A stretch of DNA of 64,000 nt from Rutpela maculata (GCA_936432065.2 OW386291.2:20437821-20501820); one strand, 5' to 3'; shown: positions 21,001 through 30,134, counted from the stretch's first letter. A program made the numbers and translations. The notes: generated by a model not told the origin, from the letters alone.

Positions 21001-21486
21001 TTGATGTGCTGCTTGATTCCAGAAGACGGTTATTCGCTCTTCAGTGCCGACGTAGACACATTTACGTTGATAATCGAATACGACATTGTGAGCATATAAA
21101 AACGGGGCTCCCAGAATGAGCTCTTCATTTAAATTTTGAATGACCTGAAACGTGGTCTGAAAGGGTACATCTAGTACATTAACGTTTATGGTCGTAGTCC
21201 CGAGGGATTCTACTAAACCATCGCCACAAGCCATAACAAAAGTTTGGGGAGCTGTAAGTTGATCAATGTCGTTCAAAAATTTCGGTTGGATAATATTCCT
21301 TGTCGAACCTGTATCCAATAAAGCGTTAACCGCTCGATTATTAATTATAATCTTAATGCGAGGCAGAGGGAAAGCGTCGTTGGTTTGATTGATAGATTCT
21401 AATGGAGTGAATCGGTGGGGAGATAGGTTGACTTCTTGATCCTTAAACAGGTAATTAAGGTCAGGAAGGTCATCGAAGTTTTTTAA
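18019..21486 (-). CDS. pol: Pol polyprotein (protease, RT, RNase H, integrase)
   Basis: The frame overlaps the end of gag by -1 and is uninterrupted to the stop at 18019. Numbering from the protease Leu of LDTGS as 1: aspartic protease DTGS at 2-5; RT 150-400 with LDLKSGYWQIPL (247-258), MPFGLKTAP and catalytic YLDD (312-315). RNase H follows at 455-575 with TDAS, NELE and TDNR acidic residues. Integrase has the zinc-binding H683/H691-C721IIC, and the core Asp753 (VDVIGP), Asp814 (ISDQGGHFNS) and Glu849 (NPIERR), with D-X34-E spacing. An acidic Ser/Glu-rich tail (about 1010-1099) follows. There is no obvious chromodomain. About 1,155 codons from the frameshift site is normal for Gypsy. All catalytic residues are present, so it is probably active. 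Proteins act in cytoplasmic particles and, for integrase, at chromatin. Confidence 0.97.
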   Translation of the reverse strand, partial: LKNFDDLPDLNYLFKDQEVNLSPHRFTPLESINQTNDAFPLPRIKIIINNRAVNALLDTGSTRNIIQPKFLNDIDQLTAPQTFVMACGDGLVESLGTTTINVNVLDVPFQTTFQVIQNLNEELILGAPFLYAHNVVFDYQRKCVYVGTEERITVFWNQAAHQARKQCRLPEELIIGNDNLKPLFEEFAELFTAVPTQATTVTTKHKIKVKDDRPFNIKPYPMSPSKKKVMYDQIEEMLKAGVIEPSTAQYSSPPIIIERPGKKPRFCIDYRHLNEVTEDEASVLPKIYESIKDLGNANIFTVLDLKSGYWQIPLEESSKNYSTFTTLDGASYRFNVMPFGLKTAPCTFQKFMARDVLTGYLHHFCKVYLDDIIIYSENIEQHVNHLRAVFERLRLHNLKVSPEKCVVATSSITYLGHQINANTTQPLEKHILQIQNYPAPTTRRQLQSFLGLCNWVREYIPNVAIITKPLTRLLSKDWRFKWNPEAQEAFILLKEVLNKPLGLHRPDFNKMFILQTDASLIGLSAVLYQLGDNDQKHIVSYASNTLSPTERKYHINELECLSVVNYIRKYKIYLADRPFIVKTDNRALLWLNKHKDEKTKFTRWSLLLQEYSFTIEHCPGKENILADYLSRNPQGPNVEADDEEERMYPPKFSYKERISVITTLELNDQVREAQTHSRDIQDQIERWNTLVRQADKTEAEVKFVNTRQVIGGTLWTRGENVIEKLYVPKRMVMRVISHFHDRPEVGHPGRDETVRIISGRYYFNNLSRLVNKYLNECIICNSVKSRQSQPKAPLRSHAPSHPFEVLSVDVIGPLQRTKDADNRYILMVEDVFSKWVEAKAFTQVSGKTIAQFIEEELVARYGVPRVIISDQGGHFNSGFYDTFCTRNNIERFFTAAYHQQANPIERRVQEAKKILKTLLYGSPNDEWDRHVSQMAYILRTRKNAATGHTPSFVVLGYELPQIGDWNMFAYRQERRNQADVPRLERVKEIRKNQTNYQWRYAPKVAVTPVVYKVGDMVMTKRIRKDHTFTPSWSGPHKVLKRLSNEVYLIHKGVTSTRLHVDAIRPAPKGDPDVELELSEESEDSPDETHLSDDASSSDNEIAPRSERRSDTTLVQINVPASAQDEPDVISRDPEDARDEPDIEESPLDISEVDHG

Positions 21487-22697
21487 TTTAAACTTCTTGC
21501 TTCGGAGCTTCCCCGAGGGTCGCTTCGAGCCTGCTGGGGCCTGGTAGGCGGGGCTGGTACAGTTCGGCCTGGGCCATCGCCTCTGACCCCCGCTTGGTTT
21601 CCCGTATTCATATTACGATAGGGATTGTTTGGGCATTCCGCATGAAAATGCCACTGCTCCGTTGGGCAATATCTGCAAGGGCGATACGGGACTCGGGAGT
21701 TCCTTACGTCTCCAGTACCCCTTCTCGGTATATCCCCTCTAGGCAGCGAGGAAATATTATTTGCAAAATGCACCCTTGGTGCTGGCGGATTATCTCTTCT
21801 TTGAGATCCATTGAATGGTGTCCTAGATGCACCAAAGGAACTGGAGGACGGCTTCGCTAATGCGGAGGGTTCCGTTCTCCAGTTACTGCTCGATTGCTGA
21901 TTCCCTTGAGCTGAAGCGGTAGAGGTGGACGCTTCTCGGTCTTTGCTTTTCTTTGCATTTTGCAGAATCTCGAATTCTTTATTCTCATCCATGATTTTGG
22001 CCATTTGTTCGGTCATCGTCACTAGTGTATTTGTATCTAGTATGACGGCACTCTTTAGGAGCATTTTCATATCAGGTCTCAACTGATTGAAGATGGTAGC
22101 CGCCTTCATCGCCTCCGGCTTAAACGGATCGATCCTCTTGAAGAGGCATACCTTCCTTGAAATAAATACTGACGTATTTTCCTCGGCATCTTGTTTCTTG
22201 CCATATAAATTAGCTACTGCTTCGGTGAGTACTTCACCTGAATCATAACGGCTTCTGAACCGCTCGAGGAATAGAGGATACGTGGTAATTAGGGTTCGAT
22301 ATTGTTCGAACCATTTCTTAGCATCATCTTTGAGCTGTTCTGATATTTTATATAGTCGGTCGTTATCCTGCGTAATTCGTACTCGGACGAAAAATTCCTC
22401 CATTTGATAAATGAAGGTTTCAGGGTCTTCGTGTTCGAAGCCATGAAATTCCGCATTTGGATGCTTCGACCGATACTTATGCTCGTGCGTGGCTTCGCTT
22501 AGAGCTTTGGCAAGACCTGCTGCCATTTGGGCGAACACTTGTTCTGAGGAGGGCTGTATGACTCCTTCAGTGGTACTCGGGCCAACCCCCGAACTACCCA
22601 GTACATCCTCCGCGCACGGCCTCTCTAACCCTCTAGAGACGTTGTCCATCACAGATGTCGGCTCGTCGTAAAACTGGAAAGGCGTTGATTCATCCAT
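21483..22697 (-). CDS. gag: Gag capsid protein
   Basis: 404 aa from an ATG 32 nt after the primer-binding site. Residues 1-75 are a variable N-terminus. Residues 85-215 form a retrotransposon gag/capsid region, including FIYQMEEFF, KKWFEQY and RFRSRY. A Ser/Gln-rich linker follows, then one zinc knuckle at 341-355, CRYCPTEQWHFHAEC, which reads as CX2CX5HX4C rather than the usual CX2CX4HX4C. A basic Pro/Arg/Gly-rich tail ends at the stop. It should assemble the virus-like particle and bind genomic RNA. The stop codon directly follows the frameshift heptamer. Confidence 0.95.
   Translation of the reverse strand: MDESTPFQFYDEPTSVMDNVSRGLERPCAEDVLGSSGVGPSTTEGVIQPSSEQVFAQMAAGLAKALSEATHEHKYRSKHPNAEFHGFEHEDPETFIYQMEEFFVRVRITQDNDRLYKISEQLKDDAKKWFEQYRTLITTYPLFLERFRSRYDSGEVLTEAVANLYGKKQDAEENTSVFISRKVCLFKRIDPFKPEAMKAATIFNQLRPDMKMLLKSAVILDTNTLVTMTEQMAKIMDENKEFEILQNAKKSKDREASTSTASAQGNQQSSSNWRTEPSALAKPSSSSFGASRTPFNGSQRRDNPPAPRVHFANNISSLPRGDIPRRGTGDVRNSRVPYRPCRYCPTEQWHFHAECPNNPYRNMNTGNQAGVRGDGPGRTVPAPPTRPQQARSDPRGSSEARSLN
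21486..21492 (-). promoter_or_regulatory. -1 ribosomal frameshift heptamer T-TTA-AAT before the gag stop
   Basis: In gag frame the minus strand reads AGT TTA AAT TAA. TTTAAAT fits the X-XXY-YYZ rule exactly, and the next codon is the gag stop (21483-21485). The pol frame is open through this site in the -1 phase. Slippage here gives Gag-Pol and sets the Gag to Gag-Pol ratio. An A/T-rich stretch follows, and I do not see a strong nearby stem-loop. Confidence 0.75.
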
Positions 22698-22729
22698 ATC
22701 CTTTCCAGAAAGCCCTGCTGACTAACAAC

Positions 22730-22747
22730 GCCCCACGTTGGGCGCCA
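22730..22747 (-). other. Primer binding site, tRNA-Lys type
   Basis: Immediately next to the 5' LTR the minus strand reads TGGCGCCCAACGTGGGGC. This 18-mer is the known complement of the 3' end of tRNA-Lys(1,2). It primes minus-strand cDNA synthesis. Confidence 0.93.
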
Positions 22748-24774
22748 TGTAGAAGAACGCACTACCGGGCGTCAAAATGACGCGACACCAATTTATTTCT
22801 CAGGGGGCGCCAGTCGCGTATTACCCCGTTCTTCTACCTCCCAGGCGGGTTCGAGATAAGATGACTTCGGTAGCCGAAAAGCGGGACCAAGGCTGCACTA
22901 CCACAGATCGGAAACTACGCTCTCTCTGGACCCGAATTCCCTCGTTAGGGGTTTAGGCACCTCTTAATTTCCTGAATTTTTGCATAAAAAAAATCCCAAC
23001 CGAAGAATTTCTCTGCGGAGGGATTAGTTTTGGTACGCGAAAATCGCGTTTTGGTCCATTAATAACGGAATATATTTCTCAAAAAACGCATAAAAAAATC
23101 CCTATCGAACCTCCGTACAACAACCAGAAGGTCGAACGTTAATGCGAATTAACTCGACACATCCGGTTTTCTATACGAAAGTTCCAGGGATTATAGACCG
23201 TCAACAGGCCTCAAGATCAATTAAGAAACATTAGTTCAAAGAATCCGTTTATTTAACAGAATTGGTTATACAAAATTCTCAAGAAAGAATCGTGCCTTCC
23301 CCAATCAAGGTAGTGACTTTCAGACCATACAAGCGAGAGCGCTCGCGCTAACGATCGATTAGGTAGAAAAGATTCATACGTACCTTCTCAGAATCAAAAT
23401 GCGAGCTTTTAGAATCATTTCAGACTCTGGGTAAATGAATAATTAAGGCTGACTGAAATTAACTTAAAAAAGTTTTACTAAATGAATTTAGTTTCGCTAG
23501 AGACTACCTAGCTTTAAAGTTCTTGTATCGTGGAAATTCACGTACTCAAACACATTCTGAGGACTTATTACTGCATAAGTTGAGTGGCGTTCGATCAGTC
23601 CACGACTTACTAACCCTTATCACAGTCGATTAATAATATCGATTTGGCAGCGTCTCACCTTCGAGCGACTATTAGGCAAAATTGAATTTTTGGATTTTTA
23701 TGCACAAGGCGTTTTCCTCTATAACTTTGTCATTTGAAAAGCCCCGTTATTGGCTTTTCTACCATCACTTTGTCTGGACCACTCAACGCGCTCGACCAAA
23801 TTGCGAGCCGCTGGGTCAATCCAAACTCTTTCTATGCGAGAAACCGGCCTTGTACATGTGCATTGATTTTTATCAATTTTTGCTTATCGGCACTACGCCG
23901 GCTTTGACAAAATCTTCTTTTTTGCCTTTCGGATGCAGTGCATCGTTAAAATTTTATGCTCATATTTTAGAATTGGGCTTTCAATGACCGTACCTCAAAG
24001 GTCAATGTCTTTGGTTGAGGAATAAAAAATAAAAAAAATAATTTAAAGTATATTTTCGTGGTACTTTTTAAACTGATTTTGTGGTACTTTTGAAAAATCC
24101 ATTTAAAGACCAATTTTAGCGTACTTTTGAAAAATCGATTTTCGAGCCAAATTTCAAGGTACTTTTGAAAAACTAATCTGCGGGTGAAATTTTGGCGTAC
24201 TTTTGAAAAATCGATTTTTAAGCCAAATTTCAAGGTACTTTTGAAAAGTTAATCCGCGGGTGAAATTTTGGCGTACTTTTGAAAAATTGATTTTCAAGCC
24301 AAATTTCAAGGTACTTTTGAAAAGTTAATCTGCGGGTGAAATTTTGGCGTACTTTTGAAAAATTGATTTTCAAGCCAAATTTCAACGCAGTTTTGAAAAA
24401 TTAGTCTGCAAGTGAAACTTTGGCGTACTTTCGATAAATCGATTCCTGGGCCAAATTTTGACGCCCTTCCAAAAATATTATTTTTCAAAGTCCAATTTAT
24501 GATACCTTTGAAAAAGTATACTATTCATAAATCTTTGTCATTATATACTTCTACTCTGATATTCTGAACCAAAAACATTTTTCCTAAGTGAAAATTCGGT
24601 GTTTCTTCGAATTTTCGCCTGGTCATTTCCAACGCCTTATAGAACCCAAAACGGTCCTTGTGGACTGATCTGCGCCTCTGCAGACTCCCAAAAATGTCTT
24701 TAAATGAAATTTTTGCCTAAGTCGAATTTTGATTATGTCTTCAACTTAGGACGATTTTGGAGAGTTCTACAACA
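22748..24774 (-). repeat. 5' LTR of the Gypsy element
   Basis: Same length (2,027 bp) and apparently the same sequence as 14707-16733. In element orientation it lies upstream of the PBS and should carry the promoter. Its 76-bp tandem repeats are at 24119-24481. Short frames inside (for example 23682-23987) are not genes. Confidence 0.95.
24119..24481 (-). repeat. 76-bp tandem repeats inside the 5' LTR
   Basis: Same array as in the other LTR, at a constant offset of 8,041 bp. Confidence 0.88.
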
Positions 24775-24778
24775 GTAA
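24775..24778 (+). repeat. Target site duplication GTAA, right
   Basis: Partner of 14703-14706. Confidence 0.9.
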
Positions 24779-25246
24779 CACAGCCTTAACGTGAATGTCA
24801 CAGGCATAGAGGTTATTTTCTAGTGAAATACTGGTTAATTGTATTATTTTGTAGATTTCAAGGACATTGTTTTAGAAAAAAATACATGTGGCAGAGGATC
24901 CCAACAAGAAACAGAGAAATCCAGTATTTATGTTAAGATACGATGTTATTTCTTGGAGAAATATCACAATGTATTTATGTTGCAAAAAGGGTCATGCATG
25001 TTATGTACATATCGAGAATCGTGTAAATCTTCGTTTATCAAGCATACAATCTAAACTTTGCCATCTTTGTATATTATACTAATATTAACATTTGTCAAAA
25101 CGAATATTTACAACTTCGCCTTTCAAAACGTTTCTCACTCGAATATTATACACGTTATGGTTTTAACTTGCAATATAACATACACCGGCTGAAATTGTAC
25201 GCAGCAATATTGTTGCCGTTTTGTATAATAAATTAGATAACAATGT
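24779..25246. other. Right flank of the Gypsy insertion, nothing recognised
   Basis: No coding or repeat signal. Frames at 24839-25054 and 24888-25082 show no motifs. Confidence 0.45.
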
Positions 25247-25247
25247 T

Positions 25248-25850
25248 AAAAACCGCTGCCCAAGGAATCACTACTTCCACATCCAGATTTTCTATAAGTC
25301 TCTGCTCTCACAATGAAAAAAATTGTATGTGAAAATAATTGTTTATGGAACTTTAATAATACAATATTTTTGAAATCGTCTACCTCAAAAACCCATAAAA
25401 CGATATGCCACATCGGTAGTGGGGATGGAGGTGGTGGAAACGCTTGGTAGTGGGGGGTGGATAAAGTAAAAAAAAAACTTATACACACACTAAATGACAA
25501 TTTTTTTTTGATATAATGATAATGGGGTGGGGATGGTAATGCCAAAAATTTTTTTGAGATCTTAGCTTCTCTTATATATACTAAATACCAATTGTATGGA
25601 CTCTTACTTGCTTGATTTACCTATTTATCCCCATTTAGCTCCAACCCTTCAACGGAATAAGATCGAAATATAATCTAGTTCCAAATCTCATTAAAATACA
25701 TACGTGTACCAAATTTCAAGTCAATATCTTAAACGGTTCCAGAGTAATCGTGAGCACAAAAAAAAGTTAGAGACAGACAGATTTTCTTTTGCTCAAACTT
25801 AATTTTTTCAATTTTTTTTTTCGTCGATACTCTGGATGTGGAAGTAATAT
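25248..25850 (+). repeat. Dispersed repeat family F, most complete copy
   Basis: Starts AAAAACCGCTGCCCAAGGAA and then carries TACTTCCACATCCAG (25272-25286). It ends with the inverse, CTGGATGTGGAAGTA (25832-25846). Between them lie GGTGG-rich, TTACC-rich, GGAATAAGAT and CTCAAACTTAA blocks shared with other copies. At about 600 bp with no ORF it is non-autonomous. Inverted repeats set slightly inside the 5' end, plus a 3' hairpin in other copies, recall Helentron-derived (INE-1/HINE-like) elements. That assignment is tentative. Confidence 0.8.
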
Positions 25851-26299
25851 ACTAAAATATATTAAATTTCTATATATTAGTAAACAAATGCTACTTAAGG
25901 AGGCTTACTCTTTTGTCACCGAATTTCTTTTGTCATAAAATAATTTTTCTGTGGATATTATAACAATAATAATATATGTCTTTATTGCAAACTTACAAGT
26001 TGTAAAGTTTACAAAAGGCGAAGTTCAGAAATAGTTATGCCTGCAGTACACTCTCGTCGAGGCGTTGCGAGGGCAGGCGAGCGCGTGAGTGTACTTGCTG
26101 CGCTCGCATCACCCCGTGCGCCCTCACCTCGTCTCGTTAATGCGCTCGCCTGCCCTCGCAACGTCTCGGCGAGAGTGTACTTGCTGCGCTCGCATCGCCC
26201 CGTGCGCCCTCGCATCGCCTCGCCTCGTCAACCCGATTTGTGTCGGTTTTTTGGCCACGAATCAAAGGAATACAAGCCGCGAGGCCGAGGGCACCTAGT

Positions 26300-27130
26300 A
26301 TATTTGCAAAAAGGGCAACTGTTAATTAAAAATTTGTTGCAACTTACCTAATGGACGAAAAAATTTGAAAATTATCGACCATAAAGATCTTCCAGATGAA
26401 TTCAGAAAAAAATATTTCGCCGTATGAAATTTAAAAAAAATAAAGAAAAATCCAAAGTGCCCAAAAGTGCATTTTTGAAAAGGTGCTATCATGATATTTT
26501 TCAGACAGACGCGCATTTGTGTTATTAATACCCTCAATTTTTTTCAGATTTTTTTATTTGGTGAAAAATAAAAACTTCAAAACAAATATTTATTACATTT
26601 CTTAATAACATAATTTTTAACTAAACATCAAAAAGACAATTAATTCTCGTTACTTTCCTCATTTATCACCAGCAGCACGTTTGCGGTATCAAAAATAGGG
26701 GCCAGAATTTCAGCTGGATTAAAAAATTCATGATAGACCTTCTTCTTCTTGTTATTCACGACGTCTTGGCAGACATTTTGAGATCCATTAACTGTTCTAG
26801 TTGTCTTCTCTTTGTAATATGGCAAGTCTGACAGCGTCACACCACCTGCCGCGGTTGCCACATTAGGTGCACAGCCCCGCTAAAGCTCTCTTCCAACAGC
26901 TCTTTGGTAATATCAGCCCAATGTTAAGAAGGGTGCTATATATATTGTCCTCTCACGGGTTGATGTGACCAAAAAAATAGAGAATTCGGGAATATGCAAT
27001 GCTGCAGAGTCGCTTAGTGGGACGTACTTCTTAGAGCATTGAGAATATTGAGATGGTACGATGGGCTGTTCACGGAATTCGTAACAAGCGCCTTCAGGCG
27101 TTTTCACCTCTTTTTTCTCACATGCTGAAA
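26300..27130 (-). repeat. Left arm of the palindrome in element 1
   Basis: Inverse of 27690-28510. Shared blocks include GCAAAAAGGGCAA, AAGATCTTCCAGATGAA, TGAGGGTATTAATAACACAA in reverse, and the MATAAGG coding stretch. The arms differ at many positions, so the duplication is not recent. Confidence 0.8.
26640..27107 (-). pseudogene. Unidentified element protein, C-terminal part, left arm
   Basis: Two frames in series: 26913-27107 (begins MKTPEGACYEFREQPIV) and 26640-26861 (begins MATAAGGVTLSDLPYYKE, ends NEESNEN). The second frame stays open in this arm but is frameshifted in the right arm, where KRKKMSIMNLLIQ replaces the ending. I do not recognise a domain. PAEILAPIF near the end looks like a C-terminal tail. 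It is probably a piece of an element protein, not a host gene. Confidence 0.35.
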
Positions 27131-27394
27131 GAAAATAAAAACTTCGCCAAACTATTTATTAGTTTCTACAATCACTGATTTCTACTAAAATAATACAGTA
27201 CGATCTGTGTTTTTTGGAGTTCATGTTTTCTTTCAGTTTCTCTCTATTGCATGGAAGTGACGAAATCGATGCGGCTATTGCTGACTCTGCGGACGCAAAC
27301 GGGCATAAACATGTATCTGTAATAATAAATCTGGCATCACGAAGGTGGGGATGTAGTCTATGATATTACCATGACAACAAAGTTGTGCATTACT

Positions 27395-27545
27395 TCATAC
27401 TACATAGACTACAGGCCAAATTCTGATGGATATACTGGAATACGTCATTTTTGTAATTGTACCAAGAGACTACGAACAGTTGTATGTTGCTCACACGTTG
27501 CGGTTCCTGTTTATTATTTATCACACAGTAGATATCTATCTATCC
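27395..27545 (+). pseudogene. SWIM-type zinc-finger-like remnant
   Basis: In the plus frame at 27371-27724, residues HFCNCTKRLRTVVCCSHVA fit the SWIM pattern CxC...CxH and are followed by VYYLSHSRYL. Similar CSHV...YYL.YARYL stretches occur in transposon-associated proteins of arthropods and cnidarians. The frame then passes directly into LINE-like sequence, so this is a chimeric fragment. Confidence 0.35.
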
Positions 27546-27574
27546 GATCTATCTGGATCTGCAACAAGTTGGGC

Positions 27575-27724
27575 AAAATCTGGCGTGACAGAAATATCAC
27601 GAAACGCACGAAGATCAGATCGGCTGTCGAACTAGTTCTCTCCATCTTTCTGTACACCTCTGAGACGTGGACCGTTAGGGAGACAGACAGACGACGTATT
27701 GATTCTTTCGAGATATACGCCTGA
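27575..27724 (+). pseudogene. RTE/Jockey-type LINE fragment (end of the RT region)
   Basis: RDRNITKRTKIRSAVELVL and SIFLYTSETWTVRETDRRRI match the conserved 'KIRLVKxLVFPI.LYGSETWT...DRRRIDAFE' segment just after the RT fingers/thumb of many insect LINEs. It ends where the right arm of the palindrome begins, so LINE DNA was captured in the centre of element 1. Confidence 0.7.
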
Positions 27725-28510
27725 AGGCGCCTATTACGAATTCCGTCGACAACCCATCGTACCATGTCAATGGTCTAAGAAGTACGTCCCACAAAGCGAC
27801 TCTCCAGCATTGTATTTTCCTGAATTCTCTCATTTTTTGGTCACATCAACCGATGAGAGGACAATATATAGCGACCTTCTTAACATTGGGCTGATATTAC
27901 CAAAGAGCTGTTGGAAGAGAGCCTTGGCGGGGCTTTGCGCCTAATGTGGCAACCGCGGCAGGTGGCGTGATGCTGTCAGACGTGCCATATAACAAAGAGA
28001 AGACAACTAGAACAATTAATGGATCTCAAAGTGTCTGCCAAGACGTTGTGAATAACAAGAGGAAGAAGATGTCTATCATGAATTTATTAATCCAACTGAA
28101 GTTCTGGCCCCTATTTTTGATACCGCAAACATGTAGCTGGTAATATATGAGAAAGTAACGAGGATTAATTATCTTTTTGATGTTTAGTTAAAAATTGTTA
28201 TTAAAAAATGTAATAAATATTTGTTAAGTTTTTATTTTTTTTTTCAACATGTGCCACCAAATAAAAAAATCTGAAAAAAATTGAGGGTATTAATAACACA
28301 AATGTGCGTCTGCCTGAGAAATATCATGATGGCACCTTTTCAAAAAATGCACTTTTGGGCACTTTGGATTTTTCTTTATTTTTTTTTTAATTTGAATTTC
28401 GCTCCAAATACGACGTAATATTTTTTCTGAGTTCATCTGGAAGATCTGTATGGTCGATTAGGTAAGTCGAAACAAATTTTTAAGTAACAATTGCCCTTTT
28501 TGCAAAAATT
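27690..28510 (+). repeat. Right arm of the palindrome in element 1
   Basis: Inverse of the left arm. It includes the frames at 27699-27944 and 27946-28143 (MATAAGGVMLSDVPYNKEKT), the counterpart of the left arm ORF. Confidence 0.8.
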
Positions 28511-28711
28511 CAGCTCCCCTTTGGATTTCTGGAATAATATTGTAACAAATATTTTTTTACAGTCAAGGGAATATTTTGATGCCCATTTCCTTTATGGGCA
28601 TTTTTCATATGCTTAACCAGCTACACCCTTTATTAATTCAGGCATGTTTCATTGTTATACAGTGAGGTAAATAATAATTACTAAAATCACATTTAAACTT
28701 TCAACACTCAC

Positions 28712-28916
28712 CTTGTTCTATTTCGATGAATTGTTTTCATCCACCATCTTCTTGGTTTCCAAGGCTTTTCAATTTTATATTTTTTGTATAATGCACATAA
28801 TTAAAATATGCAAACGCACAATAAGCTGCAGCAGCGGCAATTTCAGCAACATCCATGTCATTATTAGAAAATATTATTTTCAACATCATTTTTTTCTTTA
28901 AAATGCTAGGAATCAT
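28712..28916 (-). pseudogene. Harbinger-type transposase first exon, frameshifted
   Basis: Reading from an ATG at 28916 gives MIPSILKKKMMLKIIF and VAEIAAAAAYCAFAYFN. Relative to the intact exon in element 2 (62073-62278), one base is missing in the GTGCATTATAC region. The diagnostic PRRWWMK segment therefore moves out of frame and a TGA follows. A GTGAGT donor is conserved after it. Confidence 0.65.
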
Positions 28917-29234
28917 GTCATGTAATTCAATACTTCGTCAGTATTAGCTAGATTGATTGTTTCTCCAATAATGAGTGTTTTAAAGTATTTACCTAACTAG
29001 TATATTAGCGCGCCCAGATTAGGGCAACAATATACAGAAAGTAGGTAATTTCGAAATAAATAAAAAAGTGTGTAAGTTGTGATTTGCTTAATACCTAAAT
29101 AATATTTTCTAATAATGATAAAAGCAAATAAATAAAATTAATTACCTGTAAAAATATCCATGTCATTCATTCACATTACTAAAAACAGAGACATTCGTCG
29201 AGCGGTCTCGGCGAGAGTGTACTGCAGGCATTTT

Positions 29235-30130
29235 ACAGATAACTTTCTGCTTTTCCACTCTTAAACATTTACTGTAAACATATTAATTTGTTTTATATTC
29301 TTTCAATTTTCTTCTCTTGATTGATGTCTGAGAATTATATAGAGCATAGTAAGCTCCTGCTAGAATACCACCTATTCTACATAAAATAATATTGCAGTAA
29401 TTACAATGACCTATAGAAAAAGAGGCACAACAATTACTAATTTTAGTTCTTTTAGTGTGTTCTTCAATATGATCTAAAATGCATACGCCTGTTGGTGTAA
29501 TTCTGGGTTTAAGTCTAGTAAAAATAAGCTCCGCAATAAAATACTCAAAATTCCTAGGCGTTGTTGGAATATAAATTAGTTACATAGTCATGAACATGCA
29601 GACAGTTACACGATCGGATTTGGTTCATATTCCATGCTCAATAAATCACAAATCCTGTTTTGAATTTTAACAATGGACAGTCAAGAAGAGCAGCTAAGTT
29701 TTATGCTCGTGTATAAACAATGTGTCATGCGAAATATGAAAGAAAAATCGTATAATAAAATCATCTTGCATCTTTGACGCGTCGTAAGAATGCAGTGCTG
29801 ATTCTCGTCGTCTGAAATACCAACGGGTTGTAAAATATAGATAAATCTAGTGAAAACCATGATTCAGAGCCACTGCGGTAAATGTCTCCTAGAAATGTAT
29901 TTATGGAGATTGAGGGTAAAGTAATATAATTAAATCTGGTGGCTTGGAAAATTAAGTTTACCAAAACTATGCGGTCAATGTAGGAAAGACCCTTCAGTTC
30001 TTTTTGATAATAAATTAAATATCTTAGTGACATATTTGGGTCACTTATATGAATATTGTGTACCTAAATACATTTGCCTTTTTTTAGAAAAACACGAGAA
30101 AAAAAACTATAAATTCTATTTTTTCGAAAC
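29235..30130. other. AT-rich stretch, nothing recognised
   Basis: No supported feature. The minus frame at 29761-30033 has no motif. Confidence 0.4.
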
Positions 30131-30134
30131 CGTT

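Larger units (their letters stand above)
14707..24774 (-). mobile_element. Complete Ty3/Gypsy LTR retrotransposon, 10,068 bp
   Basis: Two 2,027-bp LTRs at 14707-16733 and 22748-24774 lie exactly 8,041 bp apart. They enclose PBS, gag, pol and PPT, all on the minus strand, and are flanked by the 4-bp target duplication GTAA (14703-14706 and 24775-24778). Reading along, the LTRs appear identical, and all three small frames inside them translate identically. Gag and Pol are both uninterrupted. Very long LTRs combined with a tRNA-Lys primer site recall the Ulysses/Osvaldo/Woot group of insect Gypsy elements; that placement is inference. No env gene is visible. The element appears young and possibly still competent. 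Confidence 0.97.
26038..29230 (-). mobile_element. PIF/Harbinger-type element 1, rearranged around an internal palindrome
   Basis: Terminal inverted repeats begin TGCCTGCAGTACACTCTCG on both ends and continue into GCGAG-rich repeats. The ends are flanked by AT, so either a 2-bp AT duplication (ISL2EU-like) or an imperfect 3-bp TTA/TTT (Harbinger-like) is possible. Both ends match element 2 at 60.6-62.7 kb. The interior (about 26.3-28.5 kb) contains two arms of roughly 800 bp in inverted orientation around a 560-bp centre, absent from element 2. Coding remnants are listed separately. Confidence 0.75.

Noticed and set aside
26009..26351. Arg/Ala-rich frames on both strands near the left end of element 1 (also at 60567-60869)
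   Set aside because: The GC-rich terminal repeats of the transposon are open in several frames at once, a compositional artefact.
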